Shown piece after piece: positions 39,661 to 47,335 of a DNA stretch of 64,000 bases (position 1 is the stretch's first letter; each line of letters opens with the position of its first letter). The stretch is from Streptococcus dysgalactiae subsp. dysgalactiae (GTDB lineage: Bacteria; Bacillota; Bacilli; Lactobacillales; Streptococcaceae), in contig NZ_UHFH01000003.1 of assembly GCF_900459225.1 (NCBI RefSeq), positions 464,501 to 528,500 of the forward strand. Direction: 5' to 3'. The notes under the pieces were generated by a model. That model was not told where the DNA came from. It did not search any database and saw nothing but the letters and a program-made list of their open reading frames with translations. The position numbers and the translations under genes were made by a program.

Positions 39661-39827
39661 ATAAGCGACAACGTAAAAAGAAAATATTGAATGGATTAGA
39701 CAAAGAAGAAAGATATCATAGAACACACTGTCCTGTATGTGACGAAAAAATAGGAGTATTTGATAATTATTTCAATAGCTACGGTTTTTGTTCAGTTTCT
39801 TGCGGGTATGAATACTATGGACTTTAG
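39657..39827 (+). CDS. Small zinc-finger-like protein (56 aa)
   Basis: ATG 39657 overlaps the YopX stop. The product has HCPVCDEKIG and GFCSVSCGYEY, a C-x2-C...C-x3-C pattern that may bind zinc. Basic start (MNKRQRKKKILNGLDKEE). Function unknown. Confidence 0.6.
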   Translation: MNKRQRKKKILNGLDKEERYHRTHCPVCDEKIGVFDNYFNSYGFCSVSCGYEYYGL

Positions 39828-39852
39828 TACATGTGAAAGATGAGGTGGAAGA

Positions 39853-40029
39853 ATGACAAAAGAAGAATTAATTGAAGAAATAGAAGGTGAAATCAATGAC
39901 ATTGATCTTTTGATTGACGATTATCAATATGAAATTGACGAATTACAACGAGATATAGATGAATTAGATACTCGAAAAGATATTTTGGTTCGTAAATTAC
40001 AGAACCTACTAGAAAGCGTGGAAGAATGA
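39853..40029 (+). CDS. Small acidic coiled-coil protein (58 aa)
   Basis: GAGGTGG precedes the ATG at 39853. The product is almost all heptads of acidic helix (MTKEELIEEIEGEINDIDLL and onward). Its stop overlaps the next start. Function unknown; it could dimerise with the neighbouring coiled-coil membrane protein. Confidence 0.55.
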   Translation: MTKEELIEEIEGEINDIDLLIDDYQYEIDELQRDIDELDTRKDILVRKLQNLLESVEE

Positions 40030-40295
40030 CAGAAGAACAGATGATTGATTGCTTGCTTTATGAGTTAGCAAAAAAAGACAAAGCAATCGAGAAGAAAGAC
40101 ATCATTATCGCTGTACTGAAAGTCATGCTGTGTCTCGTGTTTGTTTTTGGCATCGCACTACAAAACCACCACAAACCGCAAATCACTGGTTTGCAGTCGC
40201 AATTACGCAGGACACAAAAGCAGCTTAAACGTGCTAGCGAGGATAGGGCTAGACAGACAAAGAGAATTGCGGAACTTACTGGGAATGGGGGATAA
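40026..40295 (+). CDS. Membrane protein with coiled-coil tail
   Basis: An 89-residue protein with a membrane helix (IIIAVLKVMLCLVFVFGIAL, about residues 26-45) followed by a basic coil (LQSQLRRTQKQLKRASEDRA). It resembles spanin- or DUF-type early membrane proteins only in layout. Function unknown. Confidence 0.55.
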   Translation: MTEEQMIDCLLYELAKKDKAIEKKDIIIAVLKVMLCLVFVFGIALQNHHKPQITGLQSQLRRTQKQLKRASEDRARQTKRIAELTGNGG

Positions 40296-40297
40296 GG

Positions 40298-40375
40298 ATG
40301 GACGATAACACAGCAGTTGTTTTGACACTGCTAATATTATTTTTACCGATTATTATTAGTAGTTTTAGAGATTAA
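40298..40375 (+). CDS. Membrane micropeptide (25 aa)
   Basis: GGGGATAAGG precedes the ATG at 40298, two bases after the previous stop. The product is one membrane helix (AVVLTLLILFLPIIISS). Small, but with tight spacing and a good site. Confidence 0.4.
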   Translation: MDDNTAVVLTLLILFLPIIISSFRD

Positions 40376-40387
40376 GCGAGGAAATAA

Positions 40388-40936
40388 ATGAACATTGAAG
40401 AAGCTATAGAGTATATTGAAGAAGCGATAAAGTATTTTGAAGATAAGAGAAAAGATTATATTGTACCGCCAAGTGTAATCCATGTATCAACAGCTGAGGT
40501 CATAAATATTTTAAAACAAATCAAGTTCGATAAACTAATGCCAGAAATTCCGCAGTTTGTGGCTGATTGGTATGAGGAACATAAAGATAATTTGGAATAC
40601 AATTTATATTTATATCAAATGACAATCTATGATGAAAAAGTTGAAAAAGACGATTTCTATTATTGGATTCAAAAATCAAATAGTCCAATTCGTACTCTTA
40701 TCAACATGCATCAATTCGGCTACACAGTAGAAAAAGAAAAGCTATACACTGTTGAAATTCCGAATCCAAACGACAAACAAATAGCTTTGAGACTTGAAAA
40801 ATGGGTTGAAGGAAAAGTAAGAATTGTTACAACTCACTCATCTAATAATTTTACAGATGACATGCGTTTAACAGAACAAGAAATCCGCAAGGACTTTGAT
40901 TGGGCGTTTAGATGGGCGGAAGAGGTGACGGAATGA
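40388..40936 (+). CDS. DUF1642 family protein
   Basis: A 182-residue protein of the DUF1642 group found in lactococcal and streptococcal phages (PQFVADWYEEHKDNLEYNL, IRTLINMHQFGYTVEKEKLYTVEIPN). Function unknown. GAGGAAAT precedes the start. Confidence 0.8.
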   Translation: MNIEEAIEYIEEAIKYFEDKRKDYIVPPSVIHVSTAEVINILKQIKFDKLMPEIPQFVADWYEEHKDNLEYNLYLYQMTIYDEKVEKDDFYYWIQKSNSPIRTLINMHQFGYTVEKEKLYTVEIPNPNDKQIALRLEKWVEGKVRIVTTHSSNNFTDDMRLTEQEIRKDFDWAFRWAEEVTE

Positions 40937-41106
40937 CTGAAGAATTAGGAGTGTTGGTTGACTATGATAAAACATCCTACTTTTTTAAGATGAACGACGA
41001 TGGAAAACCATTGTATTGTAAAAGTTTCTTTAACGCCTACCAATGCACACGCAAAGAAGCAGAACAATTTCCACAGTTTGAGTGGGTGCCACTGACGGAT
41101 TTATAA
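40933..41106 (+). CDS. Small phage protein (57 aa)
   Basis: ATG 40933 overlaps the DUF1642 stop. The product (MTEELGVLVDYDKTSYFFKM) has a YCKSFF and CTRKEAEQF pattern. Last gene of the early block; a hairpin with AACCCAC/GTGGGTT arms (41105-41147) overlaps its stop. Confidence 0.55.
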   Translation: MTEELGVLVDYDKTSYFFKMNDDGKPLYCKSFFNAYQCTRKEAEQFPQFEWVPLTDL

Positions 41107-41563
41107 CCCACGCAAGCGCTCAAGAGCCTGCAATGGCTCTGTGGGTTTACGTGCCAGGAACCACGTTAAAAGCGACTTAGAGACCTTTTATTTTTATCAG
41201 CCTTGCGAATTGTCAAAGGTTCGTAAGGTGTAGACCGAAATTAATTAAAAAAAGGATGTGATAAGAATCTCCTTAACCAAAAAACCAAATCTAACGCTGG
41301 TTATCGGTCACTAGCTATTATTCAAGGCGCTAATACTGACATCGTACGCCTGTGTCAAATAATTTTATCCATAAATCTAAAGCGATAATAGTCGTGATTC
41401 TGCAAGGCACTTAAAAACTGTTTCGAAGACAATGGCTCCGTGTGCCTGAGCTGGCTTATAAAAAAGGAAGAGAGGGCTTTTCTCCACAAAACAAAAAGAC
41501 GTCCATGCAGAACGCCTCCAGAAATATTATCAACACTAATATTATACCACATCGGGGGCTTTC
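41107..41563. other. Non-coding stretch between the early block and ArpU
   Basis: It starts with a hairpin (AACCCAC/GTGGGTT around AGAGCC/GGCTCT), then CTTGCGAA and TTCGTAAG as a second inverted pair near 41211. On the minus strand TGGTATAAT (41549-41541) with GGAGG and an ATG at 41506 would give a 16-residue peptide ending at 41456 (MDVFLFCGEKPSLPFL). No larger gene is convincing. Confidence 0.4.
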
Positions 41564-42004
41564 ATGACGTTTTTTCCAGAGATTGATATCCAAAAAACAA
41601 AATCTAATGCCAAGCGTAAATTGAGAGAGTATCCACGCTGGCGGAGGATAGCTAATGACGTAGATACTCAAAAAGTTACAGCTACATACTCATTTGAGCC
41701 AAGGCAACCGCATGGAGTCCCTAGCAAGCCTGTTGAGAGACTAGCGCTTAATCGTGTATCGGCAGAACAGGAGCTGGATGCGATTGAGAGAGCGGTCAAC
41801 GGGATATTCGACCCAGAGTATAGATTGATACTGATTGACAAGTATTTGCTCACATATCCAAAGACTGATTGTGATATTTATACAAAACTTGGTTACGAGA
41901 AAAGTCAGTACTACAACATGCTAGATAATGCTTTAATGTCTTTTTCTGAACTATACAAAGAGGGGATGTTGCTTGTCGAAAAAATGGAAAAAAGCTGGAA
42001 TTAA
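41564..42004 (+). CDS. ArpU-family late transcription regulator
   Basis: A 146-residue ArpU-type protein (DIQKTKSNAKRKLREYPRWRRIA at the start, then YRLILIDKYLLTYPKTDCDIYTKLGYEKSQYYNMLDNAL, a sigma-region-4-like helix-turn-helix). It is placed, as usual, right before the terminase genes and would activate late transcription, presumably from the stretch after 42005. Confidence 0.85.
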   Translation: MTFFPEIDIQKTKSNAKRKLREYPRWRRIANDVDTQKVTATYSFEPRQPHGVPSKPVERLALNRVSAEQELDAIERAVNGIFDPEYRLILIDKYLLTYPKTDCDIYTKLGYEKSQYYNMLDNALMSFSELYKEGMLLVEKMEKSWN

Positions 42005-42165
42005 TATGGAATAATTATGTACATTCTATATAAATATTCATGTTATTATAGTACTATCAAAATAACAAGAAGAGATAACCATTTTACCAACTGACTATTT
42101 ATTTAGTCGCCAACTTTAACTACGATCGAACTTGTTATTTTGTAGCCTGGTGGCGGTACAGCGAG

Positions 42166-42210
42166 TTGAGACGACAAATGGGTATGCAGGTTCGAATCCT
42201 GCCGTCTCAA
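42166..42210 (+). ncRNA. tRNA-like minihelix 1
   Basis: Acceptor-like stem TTGAGACG (42166-42173) with CGTCTCAA (42203-42210). T-arm GCAGG, loop TTCGAAT, CCTGC (42186-42202) is stacked directly on the 3' strand as in tRNA. Only 12 bases (42174-42185) replace the D and anticodon arms. TACCA follows the stem. Confidence 0.6.
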
Positions 42211-42253
42211 TACCAGCTATTTCCAAATTGGAAACAGTTGGAAAAGACAATCC

Positions 42254-42298
42254 CCCCATTCCTTTAAAGGCAGATACGTTCTGATATGGGGCTTTTTT
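42254..42298 (+). terminator. Terminator inside the late leader
   Basis: CCCCAT (42254-42259) pairs with ATGGGG (42286-42291), followed by CT6. Confidence 0.65.
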
Positions 42299-42349
42299 AA
42301 GACTTAGCGGCGCCTCTTTACAATGCGTACCAGTGCTAAGTCGATTGAT

Positions 42350-42391
42350 TAACCGCAAGTAAAACAAGGGTCGCAACCTTGCTTGTGGTTA
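42350..42391 (+). ncRNA. Minihelix-like hairpin 2
   Basis: A 10-bp stem, TAACCGCAAG (42350-42359) with CTTGTGGTTA (42382-42391), encloses CAAGG, loop GTCGCAA, CCTTG (42365-42381), with five unpaired bases on the 5' side. The plan is the same as minihelices 1 and 3, but the 7-base loop is not the T-loop consensus. Confidence 0.45.
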
Positions 42392-42392
42392 G

Positions 42393-42435
42393 TAGGGACA
42401 ACGGTTGTAAGTCGGTTCGATTCCGACTGTTCCTA
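42393..42435 (+). ncRNA. tRNA-like minihelix 3
   Basis: Stem TAGGGACA (42393-42400) with TGTTCCTA (42428-42435), one G-T pair. T-arm GTCGG, TTCGATT, CCGAC (42411-42427) is stacked on the 3' strand; ten bases (42401-42410) link the two. Confidence 0.6.
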
Positions 42436-42438
42436 TAA

Positions 42439-42525
42439 AAGCGTGCCATGGCAATAAGGTTCGATTCCTTATTATGTTGATAGCTCAACATTGAGGCGTG
42501 GTGGTTCGAGTCCGCTCGCACGCTT
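42439..42525 (+). ncRNA. Cloverleaf-like tRNA mimic, 87 nt
   Basis: Stem AAGCGTGC (42439-42446) with GCACGCTT (42518-42525) closes three arms: AATAAGG-TTCGATT-CCTTATT (42453-42473), ATGTTGA-TAGC-TCAACAT (42474-42491) and a T-arm with loop TTCGAGT (42500-42516). It has full tRNA length and four-way form, but a T-loop sits in the D-arm place and the middle arm has a four-base loop, so it cannot decode in the normal way. Confidence 0.55.
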
Positions 42526-42530
42526 ACTTA

Positions 42531-42552
42531 GTCACTCATTGAGTGGCTTTTT
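42531..42552 (+). terminator. Terminator before the small terminase gene
   Basis: GTCACT (42531-42536) pairs with AGTGGC (42542-42547), followed by T5. Confidence 0.6.
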
Positions 42553-42585
42553 ATTTCCGAAAATTTCCGAAAGGAGGAACATATT

Positions 42586-42966
42586 TTGGCAAGAGCAAAT
42601 AAGGCAAAAATGCTTGATGCTATTGAGTTTAAACTATTAAATCCAACAGCTAATCAAGCACAAGTCGCGGAAATAATCGGTATCACAGACAGGCAGCTAC
42701 GAAATTGGGAAAATGACCCAGAAGATAAATCGGGTTGGAATAAATTAAACGATGAAATCGCAGAAAAAGCTTTTGGCAAATATGCTCTTTCTGCGATTGG
42801 AACGCTTGTTAATCTAAGCAAAAACGCAAAATCAGAAATAGTAAGACTACAAGCTTCTCAAGATATCCTTGACAGAGCAGGTTATAAACCGACAGACAAG
42901 CAAGAAATCAGTATAGACGAACCTATCGTGCTAGCGAATTCATGGGTGCAAGATAATGGTAGTTGA
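42586..42966 (+). CDS. terS: Terminase small subunit
   Basis: A 126-residue DNA-recognition subunit of the packaging motor. The N-terminal helix-turn-helix (MLDAIEFKLLNPTANQAQVAEIIGITDRQLRNWEND, residues 9-44) and a helical oligomer domain are present. TTG start at 42586 with AGGAGG upstream. The end overlaps the large subunit gene by 11 bases. Confidence 0.85.
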   Translation: MARANKAKMLDAIEFKLLNPTANQAQVAEIIGITDRQLRNWENDPEDKSGWNKLNDEIAEKAFGKYALSAIGTLVNLSKNAKSEIVRLQASQDILDRAGYKPTDKQEISIDEPIVLANSWVQDNGS

Positions 42967-44230
42967 TTTAGCTGATATTATCCCAATCGGCTTTAAACCT
43001 GTTGTTCAAGCAACGTGGAATCCTAAAATACTAAATATTGCATGTAAAGGCGGCCGCGGTTCTGGCAAATCATCTAACATCGCTTTTATTATCTCAAGAC
43101 TAATAATACAGTATCCAGTCAATGCGGTTTGTATTCGTAAGACAGATAATACTCTGGAGCAGTCTGTTTATGAGCAAATCAAGTGGGCTATATCTGAGCA
43201 AGGGTTAGAGCGCTATTTTAAATTTAATAAGTCACCGTTAAGGATCACATATATCCCGAGAGGTAATTACATTGTATTCCGTGGCGCTCAAAATCCAGAG
43301 CGTATCAAATCACTTAAAGACAGTCGCTTCCCGTTTGCAATAGGGTGGATTGAGGAATTGGCGGAATTTAAAACAGAGGATGAAGTCAAGACTATCACCA
43401 ACTCGCTTTTACGTGGAGAGTTAGGCGATGGTCTTTTTTATAAGTTTTTTTATACATACAATCCCCCGAAACGCAAGCAGTCTTGGGTTAACAAGAAATA
43501 TGAGACACAATTTCAGCCGTCTAATACGTTCGTACACGCTTCGACGTATAAAGATAACCCTTTTATTGCCAAAGAGTTTATAGCCGAGGCGGAAGCCACG
43601 AGAGAGCGTTCGGAACGTCGTTATCGTTGGGAGTATTTAGGAGAGGCAATTGGTTCTGGTGTTGTGCCGTTTGATAACCTACGATTTGAGACAATACCAG
43701 ACGAATTATACAGGTCGTTTGATAATATCCGTAACGCTGTCGACTTTGGTTACGCTACTGATCCATTAGCTTTCGTGCGTTGGCATTACGATAAAAAGCA
43801 TAATGGGATTTATGCGATTGATGAGCTATACGGGCAAAAGATTAGTAACAGACAGTTAGCAAACTGGTTAAAAGATAAAGGGTACTCAAACGATGAGATA
43901 TTTGCAGATGCAGCCGAACCTAAATCTATCGCAGAGTTGCGAAATGAATTTGGGATTAAGCGTATCAGAGGTGCCAAAAAAGGCCCTGACTCTGTAGAGT
44001 TTGGGGAGCGTTGGTTAGATGACCTAGATTTTATCTGCATCGACCCAAAACGGACACCAAATATCGCTCGAGAATTTGAAAACATCGACTATCAAGTCGA
44101 TAGAGATGGCAACCCTAAACCTCGTTTAGAAGACAAGGATAACCATGCGATAGATGCGACAAGGTATGCTATGTCAGACGACATGAGAGCGACTAAAACC
44201 ATCGTCAAAACATTTAAAGGAGGTATCTAG
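42956..44230 (+). CDS. terL: Terminase large subunit
   Basis: A 424-residue packaging ATPase and nuclease. Walker A GGRGSGKSS at residues 32-40, Walker B-like FAIGWIEELAEF ending near residue 138, and the RNase H-like nuclease domain with DFGYATDPLAF (about 263) and DNHAIDATRYAM near the end. It cuts concatemers and pumps DNA into proheads, with TerS choosing the site. Confidence 0.95.
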   Translation: MVVDLADIIPIGFKPVVQATWNPKILNIACKGGRGSGKSSNIAFIISRLIIQYPVNAVCIRKTDNTLEQSVYEQIKWAISEQGLERYFKFNKSPLRITYIPRGNYIVFRGAQNPERIKSLKDSRFPFAIGWIEELAEFKTEDEVKTITNSLLRGELGDGLFYKFFYTYNPPKRKQSWVNKKYETQFQPSNTFVHASTYKDNPFIAKEFIAEAEATRERSERRYRWEYLGEAIGSGVVPFDNLRFETIPDELYRSFDNIRNAVDFGYATDPLAFVRWHYDKKHNGIYAIDELYGQKISNRQLANWLKDKGYSNDEIFADAAEPKSIAELRNEFGIKRIRGAKKGPDSVEFGERWLDDLDFICIDPKRTPNIAREFENIDYQVDRDGNPKPRLEDKDNHAIDATRYAMSDDMRATKTIVKTFKGGI

Positions 44231-45555
44231 TGCCAGAATTATTTATTGTGCCATCGGATACAGAGATGACAAAAGATTTGTTAAACGAGCTAATCCAAAA
44301 ACACAAGTCGTTTAACGCTGATTATTTAGTTTATAAGCAGCTGTACGAGGGTTCTCACGCTATTTTGCGACAAAAACCAAAAGAGCAATACAAACCTGAT
44401 AATCGCTTGGTTGTTAATTTTGCAAAATACATCGTTGATACATTTAATGGCTATTTTATCGGCGTTCCAGTCCAAACGAGCCACGAGAATAAACAAGTCA
44501 GTAATTATTTAGAGTTGCTAGACGGATATAATGACCAAGACGACAACAATGCAGAGTTATCAAAGATTTGTAGTATTTACGGACACGGTTATGAGTTGGT
44601 TTTTAATGACGAGAATGCGGAGGTCGGAATTACTTATCTGACACCCCTTGAAGCATTTATTGTTTATGACGATTCCATTAGGCAAAAGCCGTTATTTGCT
44701 GTGCGATATTTTTATAATAAGGACGGCGTTTTGGAGGGGTCTTACTCAGATGCCAACAACATTACTTATTTTAAAGATGGCGAAAAAGGACTCGAAATTG
44801 GAGAGAGTGAACCTCATCCGTTTGATGGCGTGCCGATGATTGAGTACGTTGAAAACGAAGAGCGACAAAGCTTGCTAGCTAGTGTTGTGACATTGATTAA
44901 TGCGTTTAATAAAGCTATCTCCGAAAAAGCCAATGACGTTGAGTATTTCGCAGACGCTTATCTTAAAATTTTGGGTGCTGAGCTAGATGACGAGACATTG
45001 AAGTCTCTTAGAGACACCCGCATTATCAATCTAAAAGATACTGATGCGCAGCAGTTAATTGTTGAGTTTTTACAAAAGCCAGATGCTGATGCAACGCAAG
45101 AGCATTTGCTCGACAGATTGGAAGACTTAATTTTTAGGACTGCTATGGTCGCCAATATCAGCGACGAATCGTTCGGTACAGCTAGCGGCATCGCTTTACG
45201 TTATCGTTTGCAAGCTATGGATAACTTAGCTAAGACAAAAGAGCGTAAGTTTATGAGCGGGATGAACCGCAGATATAAGCTTATTGCAAGCTATCCTACG
45301 TCTAAGATAGGACCTAAAGATTGGATTGGCATTAAGTATAAATTTACTCGCAATCTACCAGCAAATCTCTTAGAGGAGTCTCAAATTGCAGGCAATTTAG
45401 CGGGGATTGTCTCGGAAGAAACACAGGTCGGTGTGCTATCTATTGTGGAAAACCCGCAAAAAGAAATTGAAAAGAAAAACGGTGATAAGCCAACGTTAAT
45501 CAGCCGACAAGCAGGAGGTCTAAATGGCCAAAACACCACAACAGTATTGGAATGA
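44230..45555 (+). CDS. Portal protein (SPP1 gp6-like)
   Basis: A 441-residue portal of the SPP1 type (RLVVNFAKYIVDTFNGYFIGVPVQ, ISDESFGTASGIALRYRLQAMDNLA). It forms the dodecameric DNA channel of the head. It begins at the last base of the terminase stop and overlaps the next gene by 32 bases. Confidence 0.92.
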   Translation: MPELFIVPSDTEMTKDLLNELIQKHKSFNADYLVYKQLYEGSHAILRQKPKEQYKPDNRLVVNFAKYIVDTFNGYFIGVPVQTSHENKQVSNYLELLDGYNDQDDNNAELSKICSIYGHGYELVFNDENAEVGITYLTPLEAFIVYDDSIRQKPLFAVRYFYNKDGVLEGSYSDANNITYFKDGEKGLEIGESEPHPFDGVPMIEYVENEERQSLLASVVTLINAFNKAISEKANDVEYFADAYLKILGAELDDETLKSLRDTRIINLKDTDAQQLIVEFLQKPDADATQEHLLDRLEDLIFRTAMVANISDESFGTASGIALRYRLQAMDNLAKTKERKFMSGMNRRYKLIASYPTSKIGPKDWIGIKYKFTRNLPANLLEESQIAGNLAGIVSEETQVGVLSIVENPQKEIEKKNGDKPTLISRQAGGLNGQNTTTVLE

Positions 45556-46432
45556 ACGCCAGAAGCAGCTCTGGGCGAATTTAGAGACGTCAGAGCGTTC
45601 TTTACAGACTAAGCTTAGCAAATATTATGTTGATGAAGCAAAGGTCTTAGAAAAGGAAATAGGGGCTTATTTTAGTAAGTACGGAAAAGATAACGTTATT
45701 GAGTATCGAAATCTTTTGCAACAGCTATCTAAAGCTGACAAAGACTTGCTTTATCGAGATTGCGAGCGATTTGCTGAAAAATATCCACAACATGCTGATT
45801 TAATGCCTGTCAGAACATCTATTTATAAACTAGATAGATTACAAGGACTAGAATTAAGCATTAAAATGCAGCAGTTGGAAATAGGGGCTATTGAAGAAGC
45901 GGAATTAACCAAGCATTTGACGACAGTCTTTAAAAAAGGTTATCAAGAAACCGCTAAAACAATTGGTTTCCAAACTGACAAAGTATCCGCAGAGTTGTTT
46001 GTTAACAATGATTGGACTGGTAAAGGTAATTTTAGTTCTAGTATCTGGACTAACAAAGATAAACTTGTCAACTATCTAACAAACGACTTTAAGACAGCGA
46101 TTATCAGAGGAGATAGTTTTGATAAAGTCGTCAAACAGATGTCTGAGCGTTTTACTGTAAGGTCGCAGTCGGACATTACACGATTGATTATGACTGAGGG
46201 TACTTATGTCAACAATCAAGCGATGATTGCGCCGTTTGAGGATAGCAAAGACTTTGATGAGTACGAGTTTGTCTCTGTTTTGGATGGGGCCACCAGCTCG
46301 ATTTGTAGGGGCTTAGACGGTCATAAATTTAAACTTAAAGATAAACAGGTTGGAGTTAACTTCCCGCCCATGCACGCAAACTGCCGTAGCACGTTTGCTA
46401 TGGTTATTCCAGATGATTATTTAGAGAGGTAA
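45524..46432 (+). CDS. Minor head protein (SPP1 gp7 / Mu F-like)
   Basis: A 302-residue protein with the SPP1 gp7/Mu F motif at its end (SVLDGATSSICRGLDGHKFKLKD, PPMHANCRSTFAMV), which carries Cys and His residues. It binds the portal during assembly. No ADP-ribosyltransferase or nuclease extension follows the motif. Confidence 0.9.
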   Translation: MAKTPQQYWNERQKQLWANLETSERSLQTKLSKYYVDEAKVLEKEIGAYFSKYGKDNVIEYRNLLQQLSKADKDLLYRDCERFAEKYPQHADLMPVRTSIYKLDRLQGLELSIKMQQLEIGAIEEAELTKHLTTVFKKGYQETAKTIGFQTDKVSAELFVNNDWTGKGNFSSSIWTNKDKLVNYLTNDFKTAIIRGDSFDKVVKQMSERFTVRSQSDITRLIMTEGTYVNNQAMIAPFEDSKDFDEYEFVSVLDGATSSICRGLDGHKFKLKDKQVGVNFPPMHANCRSTFAMVIPDDYLER

Positions 46433-46438
46433 AAACGG

Positions 46439-46639
46439 ATGAATAAACGCATTAAGAAAAAACGTAGATTAGAGACATTATTAGGCTTAGCAATCGGTCA
46501 AATTACAGCGTTGCGATTGGAGCTAGACGCTGTTAAATCAGCGACGTTAGATAACCAAGCAGCCATCAAGTCAATCGGCGATGATGTCGACTACATCAAG
46601 CAAAATTACAAACGGAAATGGGGGAAAAACAAGTCGTAG
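46439..46639 (+). CDS. Small basic head-region protein
   Basis: A 66-residue basic helical protein (MNKRIKKKRRLETLLGLAIG and onward) between minor head and scaffold genes. Function unknown. Confidence 0.55.
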   Translation: MNKRIKKKRRLETLLGLAIGQITALRLELDAVKSATLDNQAAIKSIGDDVDYIKQNYKRKWGKNKS

Positions 46640-46747
46640 CAATACGGCTTTTTATTATGTCCTGTCGCATGACAAAAAACTAGGCAAATAAAAATCTAAA
46701 GCAATGCGCTGGGGCTTTTGAGCAATGGCGTGGGGCAGGAGGAAAAA

Positions 46748-47317
46748 ATGGAAAACGAAGAAATCCTAGAACGATCTGGTGCACAAGAAGAAGCTAAGGA
46801 ACAAACGTTTGACGATATTTTGTCAGACCCTAAAAAGCAAGCTGAATTTGACAAGCGTGTGGCTAAGGCTATTGATACTGCACGAAATAAATGGGTGGCT
46901 GAGACTGAAGAAAAAGAAAACGAAGCTAAGAGACTTGCAAAAATGAATGCTGAACAAAAAGCACAACATGAAAAAGCAAAACTTGAAGCACGTATTGCCG
47001 AACTCGAAGCCGAACGTACACTGTCAGAAATGAAGAGTACCGCTCGCACAATGCTATCAGAAGCTAATATCAGCGTATCTGACGCACTTTTATCTCAATT
47101 GGTATCTACTGATGCAGATAAGACTAAAAATGCAGTAGAAGCGTTTTCTGAAGCTTTTACGGAAGCAGTCGAAAAGGAAGTCAAAGAACGCCTTAAATCA
47201 CCAGCGCCTAAAAAGTCAAATGGTAATAGCGGACTGACAAAAGAACAAATTTTAGCAGTCAAAGATACTGCGGAACGACAAAAACTCATTGCCGAAAACA
47301 TCGGCCTATTCCAATAA
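46748..47317 (+). CDS. Scaffold protein (DUF4355-like)
   Basis: A 189-residue acidic coiled-coil protein from ATG 46748 with AGGAGG upstream. A long helix (about residues 25-100, KRLAKMNAEQKAQHEKAKLE) is followed by a helical C-terminal core (GLTKEQILAVKDTAERQKLI). It guides capsid assembly and leaves the head. The 100-base gap before it has two near-copies of GCAATGGCGTGGGG. Confidence 0.85.
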   Translation: MENEEILERSGAQEEAKEQTFDDILSDPKKQAEFDKRVAKAIDTARNKWVAETEEKENEAKRLAKMNAEQKAQHEKAKLEARIAELEAERTLSEMKSTARTMLSEANISVSDALLSQLVSTDADKTKNAVEAFSEAFTEAVEKEVKERLKSPAPKKSNGNSGLTKEQILAVKDTAERQKLIAENIGLFQ

Positions 47318-47335
47318 AACAGGAGAAATTAACAT

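Larger units (their letters stand above)
42005..42585 (+). ncRNA. Late leader with tRNA-like hairpins
   Basis: 581 bases without a gene. It carries at least three structures built like a tRNA acceptor stem joined to a T-arm (42166-42210, 42393-42435, 42439-42525), a related hairpin (42350-42391), and two terminators (42254-42298, 42531-42552), all just before the small terminase gene. T-loop sequences TTCGAAT, TTCGATT (twice) and TTCGAGT are exact matches to the tRNA consensus. No complete tRNA with an anticodon arm can be drawn for the first two. Confidence 0.6.

Noticed and set aside
41355-41552. 65-codon minus-strand frame before ArpU
   Set aside because: Its start lies upstream of the ribosome binding site that is actually visible; the site fits only the 16-codon frame at 41506.
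42301-42342. GACTTAGC/GCTAAGTC hairpin as another tRNA-like unit
   Set aside because: The stem is perfect and the length (42 nt) fits, but there is no T-arm inside; kept out of the unit count.
42116-42521. Minus-strand frames over the tRNA-like region
   Set aside because: Products are reverse reads of T-arm repeats (for example AGFEPAYP-like runs), a known sign of reading tRNA genes backwards.
46696-47049. Long minus-strand frame opposite the scaffold gene
   Set aside because: Ser/Phe-rich shadow of the coiled-coil coding sequence, with no ribosome binding site.
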